Positions 33,001-46,000 of a DNA stretch of 64,000 bases are shown here, in pieces. The position numbers were made by a program, and so were the translations under genes. A model generated the notes under the pieces. It saw only the letters and a list, made by a program, of their open reading frames with translations, was not told the DNA's origin and made no database searches. The stretch's first letter is position 1; every line of letters begins with the position of its first letter. This stretch comes from Chrysomallon squamiferum (lineage: Eukaryota; Mollusca; Gastropoda; Neomphalida; Peltospiridae), in contig CM022676.1 in NCBI GenBank assembly GCA_012295275.1, forward strand, positions 1,072,010 through 1,136,009, written 5' to 3'.

Positions 33001-35157
33001 AAGTGAGAATGGAAGTAAGTACATTAACAATTATCTAAGTAATAAATAAATTAAGTAATTACGTAAATAATGACCTAAGTAAGCAAGGAAGCAAGTACCT
33101 AAGAGAGAATGCAAGTCAGTACATTTACAATTATGTGAGTAAGAATGTAAGTAACTACTTAATTAATGTGCTAGGTTAGCAAGTAAGCGACTAAGTTAGT
33201 AAATAGTAACCTAAGTAAATACAATAACAATTATCTAACTAAGAAAGAAAGTAAGTAAGTACGTAAATAATGATCTAAGTTGGCAAGGAAGCGAGCAACT
33301 AAGTGAAAATGCAAATTTGTACATTAACAATTATCTCAGTAACAACGTATGTAAGTACGTAAATAATGACCAAAGTAAGCAAGAATGCAGCTTACTTAGT
33401 TAGTGAGAATGCAAGTAAGTACGTTAACAATTATCTAAGTAAGAAATAAATTTAGTACTTACCTAAATAATGACCTAAGTAAGCAAGGAAGCAAGTACCT
33501 AAGTAAGAGAGAATGCAAGTCAGTACATTTACAATTATGTGACTAAGAATGTAAGTAACTACTTAATTAATGTGCTAGGTTAGCAAGTAAGCGACTAAGT
33601 TAGTAAATAGTAACCTAAGTAAATACAATAACAATTATCTAACTAAGAAAGAAAGTAAGTAAGTACGTAAATAATGATCTAAGTTGGCAAGGAAGCGAGC
33701 AACTAAGTGAAAATGCAAATTTGTACATTAACAATTATCTCAGTAACAACGTAATTAAGTACGTAAATAATGACCTAAGTAAGCAAGGATGCAAGTTACT
33801 AAGTTAGTGAGAATGCAAGTAAGTACGTTAACAATTATCTAAGTAAGAAATAAATTTAGTACTTACGTAAATAATGAGCTAAGTAAGCAAGGAAACAAGT
33901 AACTAAGTAAGTGAGAATGCAAGTCAGTACATTAACAATTATGTGAGTAAGAATGTAAGTAAGTACTTAGATAATGACCTAAGTTAGCAAGGAAGAGAAT
34001 AAGTAAGTAAATAGTAACCTAAGTAAGTACATTAACAATTATCTAACTAAGAAATAAATTAAGTAAGTAAGTAAATAATGACCTAAGTAAGCAAGGATGC
34101 AAGTTTCTAAGTAAGTGAGAATGCAAGTAAGTACATTAACAATTATCTAAGTAATAAATAAATTAAGTAATTACGTAAATAATGACCTAAGTAAGCAAGG
34201 AAGCAAGTAACTAAGTAAGTCAGAATGCAAGTCAGTACATTTACAATTATGTGAGTAAGAATGTAAGTAAGTACTTAACTAATGACCTAAGTTAGCAAGG
34301 AAGAGAATAAGTAAGTAAATAGTAACCTAAGTAAGTACATTAACAATTACCTAACTATGAAAGAAAGTAAGTACGTAAATAATGATCTAAGATGGCAAGG
34401 AAGCGAGCAACTAAGAGAAAATGCAAATTTGTACATTAACAATTATCTAAGTAAGAACGTAATTAAGTACGTAAATAATGACCTAAGTAAGCAAGGATGC
34501 AAGTTACTAAGTTAGTGAGAATGCAAGTAAGTACGTTAACAATTATCTAAGTAAGAAATAAATTTAGTACTTACGTAAATAATGAGCTAAGTAAGCAAGG
34601 AAACAAGTAACTAAGTAAGTGAGAATGCAAGTCAGTACATTAACAATTATGTGAGTAAGAATGTAAGTAAGTACTTAACTAATGACCTAAGTTAGCAAGG
34701 AAGAGAATAAGTAAGTAAATAGTAACCTAAGTAAGTACATTAACAATTATCTAAGTAAGAAACAAATTAAGTAAGTTAGTAAATAATGACCTAAGTAAGC
34801 AACGAAGCAAGTAACTAAGTAAGTCAGAATGCAAGTCAGTACATTTACAATTATGTGAGTAAGAATGTAAGTAAGTACTTAACTAATGTCATAAGTTAGC
34901 AAGGAAGCGAGTAAGTTAGTAAATAGTAACCTAAGTAAGTACATTAACAATTACCTAACTATGAAAGAAAGTAAGTACATAAATAATGATCTAAGATGGC
35001 AAGGAAGCGAGCAACTAAGAGAAAATGCAAATTTGTACATTAACAATTATCTAAGTAAGAACGTAATTAAGTACGTAAATAATGACCTAAGTAAGCAAGG
35101 ATGCAAGTTACTAAGTTAGTGAGAATGCAAGTAAGTACATTAACAATTATCTAAGTA
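24001..35157 (+). repeat. GTAAGT-rich satellite, forward orientation
   Basis: About 11 kb of monomers of about 100 bp such as AATAATGACCTAAGTAAGCA, AGGAAGCAAGTAACTAAG, TGAGAATGCAAGTCAGTACA and TTAACAATTATCTAAGTAAG. A higher-order period of about 710 bp is visible from recurring AAGGAAGAGAATAAGTAAG at about 24739, 25453, 26873, 28293 (the last two steps are twice 710). Stop codons fall in all frames, so nothing is coded. Patches near 30940-31020, 31160-31280 and 32590-32700 are scrambled. Confidence 0.97.
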
Positions 35158-35775
35158 ACCACAATAGATACATCTTTATTATAACAACAGATACATCTTT
35201 ATTACCACAATAGATATATCCTTATACTCACTATATATATATATATAGTTGTATTTCAGAATATTAATAAATACAAAATGAAATAATAAATACTGATATT
35301 ATAAAAACGATTCCATCAAATGACACAAAACATTATTTTATTTATTATATATATGATTTTTTCTTTGCTTTGTTTATATATATATATAAAAATATGAATA
35401 TTATAAAATTATAAAAAGAAACAAAATTCAATTAATTAAAAATTGCCAGAAAATTAAAAAAAGAAATAAATTTCAGAAATAATAAATACAAAATGAAATA
35501 ATAAATACTGATATTATAAAAACGATTCTATCAAAAACACTGTCCGGAACCCATTCCGGATCCGGGATATGAACTTGAATTGGAAATGTTATCCATCCAT
35601 CCAAATCACACAAAAATGATTTTTTGATTTTTAATTTAACAACAATAAGCAAATAGACAGGATATAAATCAAACAATAAAAGAACCACTTTAAAACTTTT
35701 TCGAAGAATTAGTGGGTTTCACCCAAGGGACCTTAATGATATGATTTTTTTTTTCTTTATATATATATACAGACA

Positions 35776-35809
<34 letters not shown>

Positions 35810-36006
35810 TAAAAACCTGTGGTACTGAATGATTATAAAATTGTAAAAGAAACAAAATTCAATTAATTAAAAATTGCCAAATAAATTTCAGAATATTAAT
35901 AAATACAAAATGAAATAATAAACACTGATATTATAAAAACGATTCAATCAAATGAGACAAAGAATTATTTTATTTACTGATTTTTTAATTATGTAGCAGT
36001 ATCATA
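35158..36006 (+). repeat. AB-family satellite, forward, degenerate
   Basis: After a short bridge (ATAGATACATCTTTATTA repeats) the sequence has the AB motifs: CAGAATATTAATAAATAC, AAAATGAAATAATAAATACT, TATTATAAAAACGATTC, AAGGGACCTTAATGATATG and a (CA)n tract at about 35776-35808. It is interrupted by a short insert at 35536-35603. Confidence 0.85.
35536..35603. other. Short foreign insert in an AB unit
   Basis: Between ATTCTATCAAA and TCACACAAAAATGATT, where other units continue directly, lie about 68 nt with CATTCCGGATCCGGGATATG and an ATCCATCCATCC tail. The higher GC and the short tandem tail suggest a small mobile-element fragment. I do not recognise the family. Confidence 0.45.
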
Positions 36007-36021
36007 TTTTTTTTTTTTTTT

Positions 36022-37271
36022 TGAACACAGGAAGTAGAACGTAACAGCTACGGGTGGGTTCAGACAATTTATTCGATGTCACACAAAAATGAAGACAAGG
36101 AAAAACACCCTACGAGGACAATAAAACAACAATAAATATCACATCATAGAGTACATATAGCATCAAGATATAGAATAATTTATGTATATATATAACATTT
36201 ATATCACAATTTAAGCAAATGTATATCTATAATACTATTCATCTCATCATAAAAATAATGTAAATTGAATTATCTTGCTTTAAATCCTGAGTATTTAAAT
36301 GCCAAACTATAAAAGCATTTGATAACATAAAGCAAATACATGTAATAAATACACTTGATTAACATGACAAATACAACTAGTCATATACCACAGTTATACA
36401 TGACAAACTGATATTTGACAAACATAATACATAAAAACTCATACCAGGTAGATGACACCTGGGTGTAAGAAACTGGATTCTCCAGTACACTGAACGAGAA
36501 CAGGACAATCTACAAATCAAATACAAGACATATAAAAGAAACTACCGACAATTACACAATTAACACATCACATATCGCCAACCACGATGCACCAAAACAT
36601 GTCCACACACACATAAAAAATACACAATTCAAATACATATACACAATTGACATTTCATTCAGATTGTATGTTTTCTTTAAGCCAGCTATCTTGAACAAAT
36701 GTTTATTCAATGTAATTTAATCCATATATCCAATATAAATAATAATTACTTTATATATTCATAAAGTAATTAAACAAGTACTTTCTAATGGTGTTAAATA
36801 ATAATGCATGTATACAAAACATACATATATTAAATAAAACAAAATACAGACTAACCTTTCAGATAATATCCACTTTCAAATAATAAATTCAGTTCCACCT
36901 TTAAAAATGAAATCTGGCCTGACAGTATAATCTTAGCAGGAGAAATAAACCTGAACACTTGAGCCAAGTTGTTTATTCCCTGATGGGCTTGGGAGAGGAG
37001 TTTGGGAACAATAGTTAACACGCAAGGCAAGTAACGTGTGTTAGTACAGTGTAAGCTGAATGAAACAATCACCACAATGACAAGTTACCAGCCTATTGTT
37101 TGGCATAACCTGGCTAGGGATAAAATAAAACTTTAGTTACACAATAAGCTGACAGGAGGCAAGCTGTAAATAAAACCTTACATTAATGACAAAGCCTGCT
37201 AAAAAGCAAATATCTGCAAATAAAACATTAAATACAAATCCTAACTAAAACAAATACCACATACTTCCACA
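36022..37271 (-). repeat. Putative 3' LTR
   Basis: About 1250 bp with TG...CA ends and an imperfect terminal inverted repeat (GGAAGTA and TACTTCC). It follows a polypurine tract. No second LTR exists in the window for comparison, so the boundary call rests on ends and position only. Short open frames in it have no recognisable domain. Confidence 0.55.
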
Positions 37272-37302
37272 TACTTCCCCCTCTTAAGAAATGGCGTCCT
37301 CG

Positions 37303-38061
37303 TCATTCAGCTGTTTCGTGAATTATAGAAATTATCGCACTCGCAACACTATCACTGATATGATGAAATACACCACTGTTAGCTAATTGCCGAATTAAAT
37401 CTGATTTTTGTTGCAAAGTGGGACAAATATTCTGAGACATAATATAATTACCTGATTCCATCCACTGTGGCTTCTTTCCCCGTCTCTTTGAACGACGTGG
37501 TAGAGGCTGTGGTGGAAGTTGTGGTGAAGGTCGAGGCCGAGGTGGAGATATTGGTAAATGAGGTGAAGAAGATGAAACCGGAGAAGATGAAGGCAAATCT
37601 CCTTCATCCAGAGATAACATGTCTTGATTCTCACTAGGATCAGTTTCTGTGCTTTCAGCCTCTGGGGCATTAAGCATGTGTTCGTCAACACCAGAACCTT
37701 CACCCTCTGTCTCAACAAGATGCTGATCGTCATTAGCAACCTGCGAGGCAGACGTAATCTCTCCAACAGTAACTTCAGGGATGGATATAAGACCATCATC
37801 TGCTGTGGAAAATATCATATCAAGATCCTCTATCTCAGACTGTGTTTCCTCCAAATCTTGTTTCTCTGGTGTAGGATTTGAATGAAGCAGTTTCCTCCTG
37901 GGTTTCGGCTTAGGCTTTTCTTCCTTATCAGGAAGAAGGGACCCTATTGGAAGAAGATGATTTCGATGTAAGGTCCTTGTCCTTCCCTCATCATCTTCCC
38001 TCAGTACAACGAACACCGGGATATCCTTGTTCGGCTGTGAAAGGATGAGGTATGGAAATTC
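37303..38061 (-). pseudogene. Ty3/gypsy Pol, C-terminal end of integrase only
   Basis: The minus-strand frame is open from 38061 and reads YLILSQPNKDIPVFVVLRED, then DEGRTRTLHRNHLLPIGSLL, followed by an acidic, Ser/Pro-rich tail with a basic KRRGKK segment and a terminal stop at 37303. The RTLHRN-LLP motif marks the end of the integrase C-terminal region in many Ty3/gypsy elements of fish and invertebrates. Two stops lie directly upstream at the satellite junction, so the frame is cut, not started, there; the first Met at 38016 is internal. Integrase catalytic residues are absent. It is a dead fragment. Confidence 0.82.
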
Positions 38062-38776
38062 TTATTAAGTGTGTGTGTGTCTCTCTGTCTGTATATATAT
38101 ATATAAACTAAGTAAAGAAAAAATAATATTGATTAGAGTGAGGTCCCTTGGGTGAGATCTACTCACTAATTCTTCGATCATTTTTAAGTTTTAAAGTGGT
38201 TGTTTATTGTTTGCTTTTTTATTTACTCTATCCTGTCTACTTTGCTTATTGTTGTTATAATTAAAAAATCAGTAAATAAAATAATTTTTTGTGTCATTTG
38301 ATAGAATCGTTTTTATAATATCAGTATTTATTATTTCATTTTGTATTTCTTAATATTCTGAAATTTATTTGTTTTTAAGTTTTCTGGGAATTTTTAATTA
38401 ATTGAATTTTGTTTCTTTTACAATTTTATAATCATTCAGTACCAGAGGTTTTTATCTGTGTGTGGGTGTGTGGGTGTGTCTGTCTGTCTGTATATATATA
38501 AACAAGGCAAAGAAAAAATGATATCGATTAGAGTTAGCTCCCTTACGTGAGATGTATTCAGTAAGCGAAGTAAAAATTATGTCGATTAGACTTATCTCTC
38601 TTTAGTGATATGTGTTCACAAACATATATTAGAGAGAGGTGCAATAGGTGAGATGAACTCACTAAGCCTTCGATCGTTTTAAACTTTCAAAGTCGTTCTT
38701 TATTTGTTTACTTCCTTATTTCTTATATATCCTGTCTACTTTGCTTATTGTTGTTATCATTAAAAAATCAGTAAAG
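38062..38776 (-). repeat. AB-family satellite, inverted
   Basis: The same family as 38777-42129 but in reverse complement: TTAGAGTGAGGTCCCTTGG, AAAGTGGTTGTTTATTG, CCTGTCTACTTTGCTTATTG. It includes both halves of the A+B unit. Confidence 0.92.
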
Positions 38777-38940
38777 AAAATAATAAGCAAAGTACACAGA
38801 ATAGAGTAAATAAATAAGCAAACAATAAAGAACCACTTTAAAACTTTAAAATGATCGAAGACTTAGTGAGTACATCTCACCCAAGGGACCTCACTCTAAT
38901 CCATATTATTTTTTCTTTACTTAGTTTTATATATATACAG

Positions 38941-38972
<32 letters not shown>

Positions 38973-39447
38973 TTACACATCTGGTACTGAATGCATATAC
39001 AATTGTAAAATAATCAAAATTCATTTAATTAAAAATTGCCAGAAAATTTAAAAACAAATAAATTTCAGAATATTAATGAATACAAAATGAAATAATAAAT
39101 ACTGATATTATAAAAACGATTCCATCAAATTACACAAAACATTATTTTATTTACTGATTTTTTTGATATAACAACAATAAGCAAAGTAGACAGGATATAT
39201 AAGAAATAAGGAAGTAAACAAATAAAGAACGACTTTGAAAGTTTAAAACGATCGAAGGCTTAGTGAGTTCATCTCACCTATTGGACCTCACTCTAATATA
39301 TGTTTCTGAACACATATCACTAAAGGGAGATAAGTCTAATCGACCTAATTTTTACTTCGGTTAGTGAATACATCTCACGTAAGGGACCTAACTCTTATCG
39401 ATATCTTTTTTCTTTGCTTTGTTTATATATATACAGACAGACAGACA

Positions 39448-39480
<33 letters not shown>

Positions 39481-40368
39481 ACACAGAGAAAGACCTCTAG
39501 TACTGAATGAGTATAAAATTGTAAAAGAAACAAATTTCAATTAATTAAAAATTGCCAGAAAATTTAAAAACAAATAAATTTGAGAATATTAATAAATAGA
39601 AAAAGAAATAATATATACTGATATTATAAAAACGATTCTATCAAATGACACAAAACTTATTTTATTTCCTGGTTTTTTAATTATAACAACAATAAGCAAA
39701 GTAGACAGGATAGAGTAAATAAATAAGCAAACAATAAAGAACCACTTTAAAACTTTAAAATGATCGAAGACTTAGTGAGTACATCTCACCTAAGGGACCT
39801 CACTCTAATCGATATTATTTTTTCTTTGCTTAGTTTATATATATATACAGACAGACAGGCAGACACACACACCCCCACACACACACACACTTACACATAG
39901 AAAAACCTCTGGAACTGAATGCATATACAATTGTAAAAGAATCAAAATTCAATTCATTAAAAATTGCCAGAAAATTTATAAACAAATAAATTTCAGAATA
40001 TTAATGAATACAAAATGAAATAATAAACAATGATATTATAAAAACGATTCCATCAAATGACACAAAAAATTATTTTATTTACTGATTTTTTTGATATAAC
40101 AACAATAAGCAAAGTAGACAGGATATATAAGAAATAAGTAAACAAATAAAGAACGACTTTGAAAGTTTAAAACGATCGAAGGCTTAGTGAGTACAACTCA
40201 CCTATTGGACCTCACTCTAATATATCTTGGTGAACACATATCACTAAAGGGAGATAAGTCTAATCGACATAATTTTTACTTCGCTTCGTGAATACATCTC
40301 ACGTAAGGGACCTAACTCTAATCGATATCATTTTTTCTTTGCTTTGTTTATATATATACAGACAGAAA

Positions 40369-40402
<34 letters not shown>

Positions 40403-42129
40403 TAAAAACCTCCGGTACTGAATGATTATAAAATTGTAAAAGAAACAAAATTCAATTAATTAAAAATCGCCAGAAAACTTGAAAACAAATAAATTTGAGA
40501 ATATTAATAAATACAAAATGAAATAATAAATACTGATATTATAAAAACGATTCTATCAAATGACACAAAAAATTATTTTATTTACTGATTTTTTAATTAA
40601 AACAACAACAAGCAAAGTAGACAGGATAGAGTAAATAAATAAGCAAACAATAAAGAACCACTTTAAAACTTTAAAATGATCGAACAATTAGTGAGTACAT
40701 CTCACAAAAGGAACCTCACTCTAATCGATATTATTTTTTTTTTTTTGCTTAGTTTATATATATATACAGACAGAGAGACACAGACACACACACACACACT
40801 TACACATAGAAAAACCTCTGGTACTGAATGCATATACAATTGTAAAAGAATCAAAATTCAATTAATTAAAAATTGCCAGAAAAATTAAAAACAAATAAAT
40901 TTCAGAATATTAATAAATACAAAATGAAATAATAAACACTGATATTATAGAAACGATTCCATCAAATGACACAAAAAAATTATTTTATTTACTGATTTTT
41001 TAATTCTAACAACAATAAACAAAGTAGACAGGATATATAAAAAATAAGTAAGTAAACAAATAAAGAACGACTTTGAAAGTTTAAAACGATCGAAGGCTTA
41101 GTGAGTACATCTCACCTATTGGACCTCACTCTAATATATGTTGGTGAACACATATCACTAAAGGGAGATAAGTCTAATCGACATAATTTTTACTTCGCTT
41201 AGTGAATACATCTCACGTAAGGGACCTAACCCTAATCGATATCATTTTTTCTTTGCTTAGTTTATATATATATACAGACAGACAGACAGACACACACACA
41301 CACACACACACTTACATATAGAAAAACCTCTGGTACTGAATGCATATACAATTGTAAAAGAATCAAAATTCAATTAATTAAAAATTGCCAGAAAATTTAA
41401 AAATAAATAAATTTCAGAATATTAATAAATACAAAATGAAATAATAAATACTGATATTATAAAAACGATTCTATCAAATGACACAAAAAATTATTTTATT
41501 TACTGATTTTTTAATTAAAACAACAACAAGCAAAGTAGACATTATAGAGTAAATAAATAAGCAAACAATAAAGAACCACTTTAAAACTTTAAAATGATCG
41601 AACAATTAGTGAGTACATCTCACAAAAGGAACCTCACTCTAATCGATATTATTTTTTTTTTTGCTTAGTTTATATATATATACAGACAGAGAGACACAGC
41701 CACACACACACACACTTACACATAGAAAAACCTCTGGTACTGAATGCATATATAATTGTAAAAGAATCAAAATTCAATTAATTAAAAATTGCCAGAAAAA
41801 TTAAAAACAAATAAATTTCAGAATATTAATAAATACAAAATGAAATAATAAATACTAATATTATAAAAACGATTCCATCAAATAACACAAAAAATTATTT
41901 TATTTACTGATTTTTTAATTATAACAGCAATAAGCAAAGTTGACAGGATATATAAGAAATAAGGAAGTAAACAAATAAAGAACGACTTTCAAAGTTTAAA
42001 ACGATCGAAGGTTAGTGAGTACATCTCACCTATTGGACCTCACTCTAATACATGTTTGTGAACACATATCACTAAAGGGAGATAAGTCTAATCGACATAA
42101 TTTTTACTTCGCTTAGTGAATACATCTCA
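38777..42129 (+). repeat. AB-family satellite, forward array
   Basis: Alternating A units (AAATGATCGAA-ACTTAGTGAG ... CCTCACTCTAATCGATATTA) and B units (AACGATCGAAGGCTTAGTGA ... ACATATCACTAAAGGGAGAT), each followed by (TA)n, (CAGA)n and (CA)n and by an AT-rich block. The A to A distance is about 910 bp (38850, 39760, 40675, 41595). No coding sequence. Confidence 0.94.
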
Positions 42130-43065
42130 CAATTATCTAAGTAAGAACGTAATTAAGTACGTAAATAATGACCTAAGTAACCAAGTATGCTAATTTCTAA
42201 GTAAGTGAGAATGCAAGGAAGTACATTAACAATTATCTAAGTAATAAATAAATTAAGTACTTACGTAAATAATGACCTAAGTAAGCAAGGAAGCAAGTAA
42301 CTAAGTAAGTGAGAATATAAGTCAGTACATTTACAATTGTGTGAGTAAGAATGGAAGTAAGTATTTAACTAATGACCTAAGTTAGCAAGGAAGATAATAA
42401 GTAAGTAAATAGTAACCTAAGTAAGTACATTAGCAATTACCTAACTATGAACGAAAGTAAATAAGTACGTAAATAATGATCTAAGATGGCAAGGAAGCGA
42501 GCAACTAAGATAAAATGCAAATCTCTACATTAACAATGATCTAACTAAGAAATAAATTAATTAAATAAATTAGGTAATTGTAAATGTACTTACTTAGGTT
42601 ACTATTTACTTACTTATTCTCTTCCTTGCTAACTTAGGTCATTAGTTATTTACTTACTTACATTCTTACTTACATAATTGTAAATGTACTGACTTGCATT
42701 CTCACTTACTTAGTTACTTGCTTCCTTGCTTACTTAGGTCATTATTTACGTAATTACTTAATTTTTTTCTTACTTAGATAATTGTTAATGTACTTCCTTG
42801 CATTCTCACTTACTTAGAAACTAGCATACTTGGTTACTTAGGTCATTATTTACGTACTTAATTACGTTCTTACTTAGATAACTGTGAGATGTATTCACTA
42901 AGCGAAGTAAAAATTATGTCGATTAGACTTATCTCCCTTTAGTGATATGTGTTCACAAACATGTATTAGAGTGAGGTCCAATAGGTGAGATGTACTCACT
43001 AACCTTCGATCGTTTTAAACTTTGAAAGTCGTTCTTTATTTGTTTACTTCCTTATTTCTGATAAT
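41950..43065. repeat. Large palindrome across the satellite orientation switch
   Basis: The left arm runs about 41950-42440 (AB unit end, then GTAAGT monomers) and the right arm about 42575-43065 (the same in reverse complement). They match at high identity through both satellites, including the AB/GTAAGT junction (CATCTCACAATTATCTAAG at 42124; AGATAACTGTGAGATG at 42876). The centre is about 130 bp of unpaired GTAAGT-like sequence. Confidence 0.9.
42130..42565 (+). repeat. GTAAGT-rich satellite, forward, short block
   Basis: Four to five monomers of the family at 24001-35157, joined directly to the end of a B unit. Confidence 0.93.
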
Positions 43066-46000
43066 TGTTAACGTACTTACTTGCATTCTCACTAACTTAT
43101 AAACTAGCATACTTGCTTACTTCGGTCATTATTTACCTACTTAATTACGTTCTTACTTAGATAATTGTTAATGTACAAATTTGCATTTTCTCTTAGTTGC
43201 TCGCTTCCTTGCCATCTTAAATCATTATTTACGTACTTACTTACTTTCTTTCCTAGTTAGGTAATTGTTATTGTACTTACTTGTATTCTCACTTACTTAG
43301 AAACTAGCATACTTGCTTACTTAGGTCATTATTTACGTACTTAATTACGTTCTTACTTAGATAATTGTTAATGCACAAATTTGCATTTTCTCTTAGTTGC
43401 TCGCTTCCTTCCCATATTAGATCAATATTTACGTACATACTTACTGTCCTTCATAGATAATTGTTAATGTACTTACTTAGGTTACTATTTACTTACTTAT
43501 TCTCTTCCTTGCTAACTTAGGTCATTATTTAAGTACTTACTTACATTCTTACTCACATAATTGTTAATGTACTGACTTGCATTCTCTCACTTAGTTACTT
43601 GTTTCCTTGCTTACTTAGCTCATTATTTACGTAAGTACTAAATTTATTTCTTACTTAGATAATTGTTAACGTACTTACTTGCATTCTCACTAACTTAGTA
43701 ACTTGCATCCTTGCTTACTTAGGTCATTATTTACGTACTTAATTACGTTCTTACTTAGATAATTGTTCATGTACAAATTTGCATTTTCTCTTACTTGCTC
43801 GCTTCCTTCCCATATTAGATCATTATTTACATACATACTTACTGTCCTTCATAGTTAGATAATTGTTAATGTACTTACTTAGGTTACTATTTACTTACTT
43901 ATTCTCTTCCTTGCTAACTTAGGTCATTATTTAAGTACTTACTTACATTCTTACTCACATAATTGTAAATGTACTGACTTCCATTCTCACTTACTTAGTT
44001 ACTTGCTTCCTTGCTTACTTAGCTCATTATTTACGTAAGTACTGAATTTATTTCTTACTTAGATAATTGTTAACGTACTTACTTGCATTCTCACTAACTT
44101 AGTAACTTGCATCCTTGCTTACTTAGGTCATTATTTACGTAATTACTTAATTTATTTCTTACTTAGATAATTGTTGATGTACAAATTTGCATTTTCTCTT
44201 AGTTGCTCGCTTCCTTACCATCTTAGATCATTATTTACGCACTTACTTATTTTCTTTCATAGTTAGGTAATTGTTAATGTACTTACTTGCATTCTCACTT
44301 ACTTAGAAACTAGCATACTTGCTTACTTAGGTCATTATTTACGTGCTTAATTACGTTCTTACTTAGATAATTGTTAATGCACAAATTTGCATTTTCTCTT
44401 AGTTGCTCGCTTCCTTCCCATATTAGATCATTATTTACGTACATACTTCCTGTCCTTCATAATTAGATAATTGTTAATGTACTTACTTACATTCTCACTT
44501 ACTTAGTTACTTGCTTCCTTGCTCACTTAGGCCATTATTTACGTATATACTTTCTTTGTCACTTAGATAAGTATCAATGTGGATTCTTGGATTCTCACTT
44601 ACTTTGTTACCTCCTTCCATACTTACTTAGGTCCTTATTTCGTTTCTTACTTACTTTCTATCTTACTTAGATAATTGTTAAGGTACTTACTTACATTCTC
44701 ACTTACTTAGGTTACTATTCTCTTACTTACTCTCTTCCTTCTTAACTTATGTCATTATTGATGTACTTACATACTTTCTTACTTAGATAATTTTTAAAGT
44801 ACTTACTTACATTCTCATTTAGTTACTTGCTTCCTTTCTTTCTTATTGAGATCATTATTTAATTACGTACTTACTTTCTTTCATACTTAGATAATGCTAA
44901 TGTCTTTACTTACATATTCAATTACTTAGGTTACTATTTACTTATTCGCTTCCTTGATAACTTAGGTCATTATCTACGTACCTACTTTCTTTCTTACTTA
45001 GATAATTGTTAATGTAATTACTTACATTCTCAGTTACTTAGTTACTTGCTTCCTTGCTTATTTTCGCCAATTTTTACGTACATACTTTCTTTCTTACTTA
45101 GATAATTATTAATGTAATTACTTACTTTCTCATTTCGTTAGTTACTTGCTTACCTGCTTAATTGGGTCATTATTTAAGTACTTACCTACTTTATGACTTT
45201 CTTAGATAATTGCTAATGTATTTACTTACATTCTCCTTACTTAGGTTACTATTCTCTTACTTACTCTCTTCCTTCCTCATTTAGGTCATTATTTATGTAC
45301 TTACATACTTTCTTGCTTAGATAATATTTAAAGAATTTACATGCATTCTCACTTACTTACTTACTTGATTTCTTGCTTATTGAGGTCATTATTTAGGTAC
45401 TTATTGACTTTCTTTCTTACTTAGATAATTGCTAATGTCTTTACTTACATACTCAATTACTTAAGTTACTATTTACTTACTCGCTTCCTTGGTAACTTAG
45501 ATCATTATTTGCGTACTTACGTACTTTCTTACTTAGATAATTGTTAGTGTAGTTACTTACATTCTCACTTACTTAGTTACTTCCTTCCCTGCTTACTTAG
45601 GTCATTCTTTACGTATATACTTACTTTCTTTCTTACTTAGATTATTGTTGGTATATTTACTTATATTCTCAACTACTTAGGTTACTACTTACTTACGTAT
45701 TGGCTTCCTTGCTACCTAAGGTCATTATCTATGTAGTTACTTGCATTCTTATTGAGATAATGGTTAATGTAATTACTTACATTCTCACTTACTTAGTTAC
45801 TTGCTTCCTTGCTTACTTAGGTCATTATTTACGTAATACTTACTTTCTTTCTTACTTAGATAAGTGTTAATGTAATTACTTACATTCTCGCTTTCTTAGG
45901 TTGGTATTTACTTACTTACTCGCTTCCTTGCTAACTTAGGTCATTATTTACGTACTTACTTTCTTTCTTACTTAGATAATTATTAATGTACATTCTTGAA

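Larger units (their letters stand above)
36022..38061 (-). mobile_element. 5'-truncated Ty3/gypsy-type retrotransposon with 3' LTR
   Basis: Reading on the minus strand: the end of Pol (38061-37303), a purine-rich tract just after the stop (37285-37274), then a putative 3' LTR (37271-36022) starting TGTGGAAGTA and ending CTACTTCCTGTGTTCA. Gag, protease, RT, RNase H, the integrase core and the 5' LTR are all missing. The element lies between AB satellite in forward orientation on the left and reverse orientation on the right. Directly beyond the LTR end is a run of 16 A on the minus strand. Confidence 0.75.

Noticed and set aside
36851-37075. Open frame of 74 residues in the putative LTR, minus strand
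   Set aside because: No domain or homologue recognised. It is in the LTR and has no start context of note.
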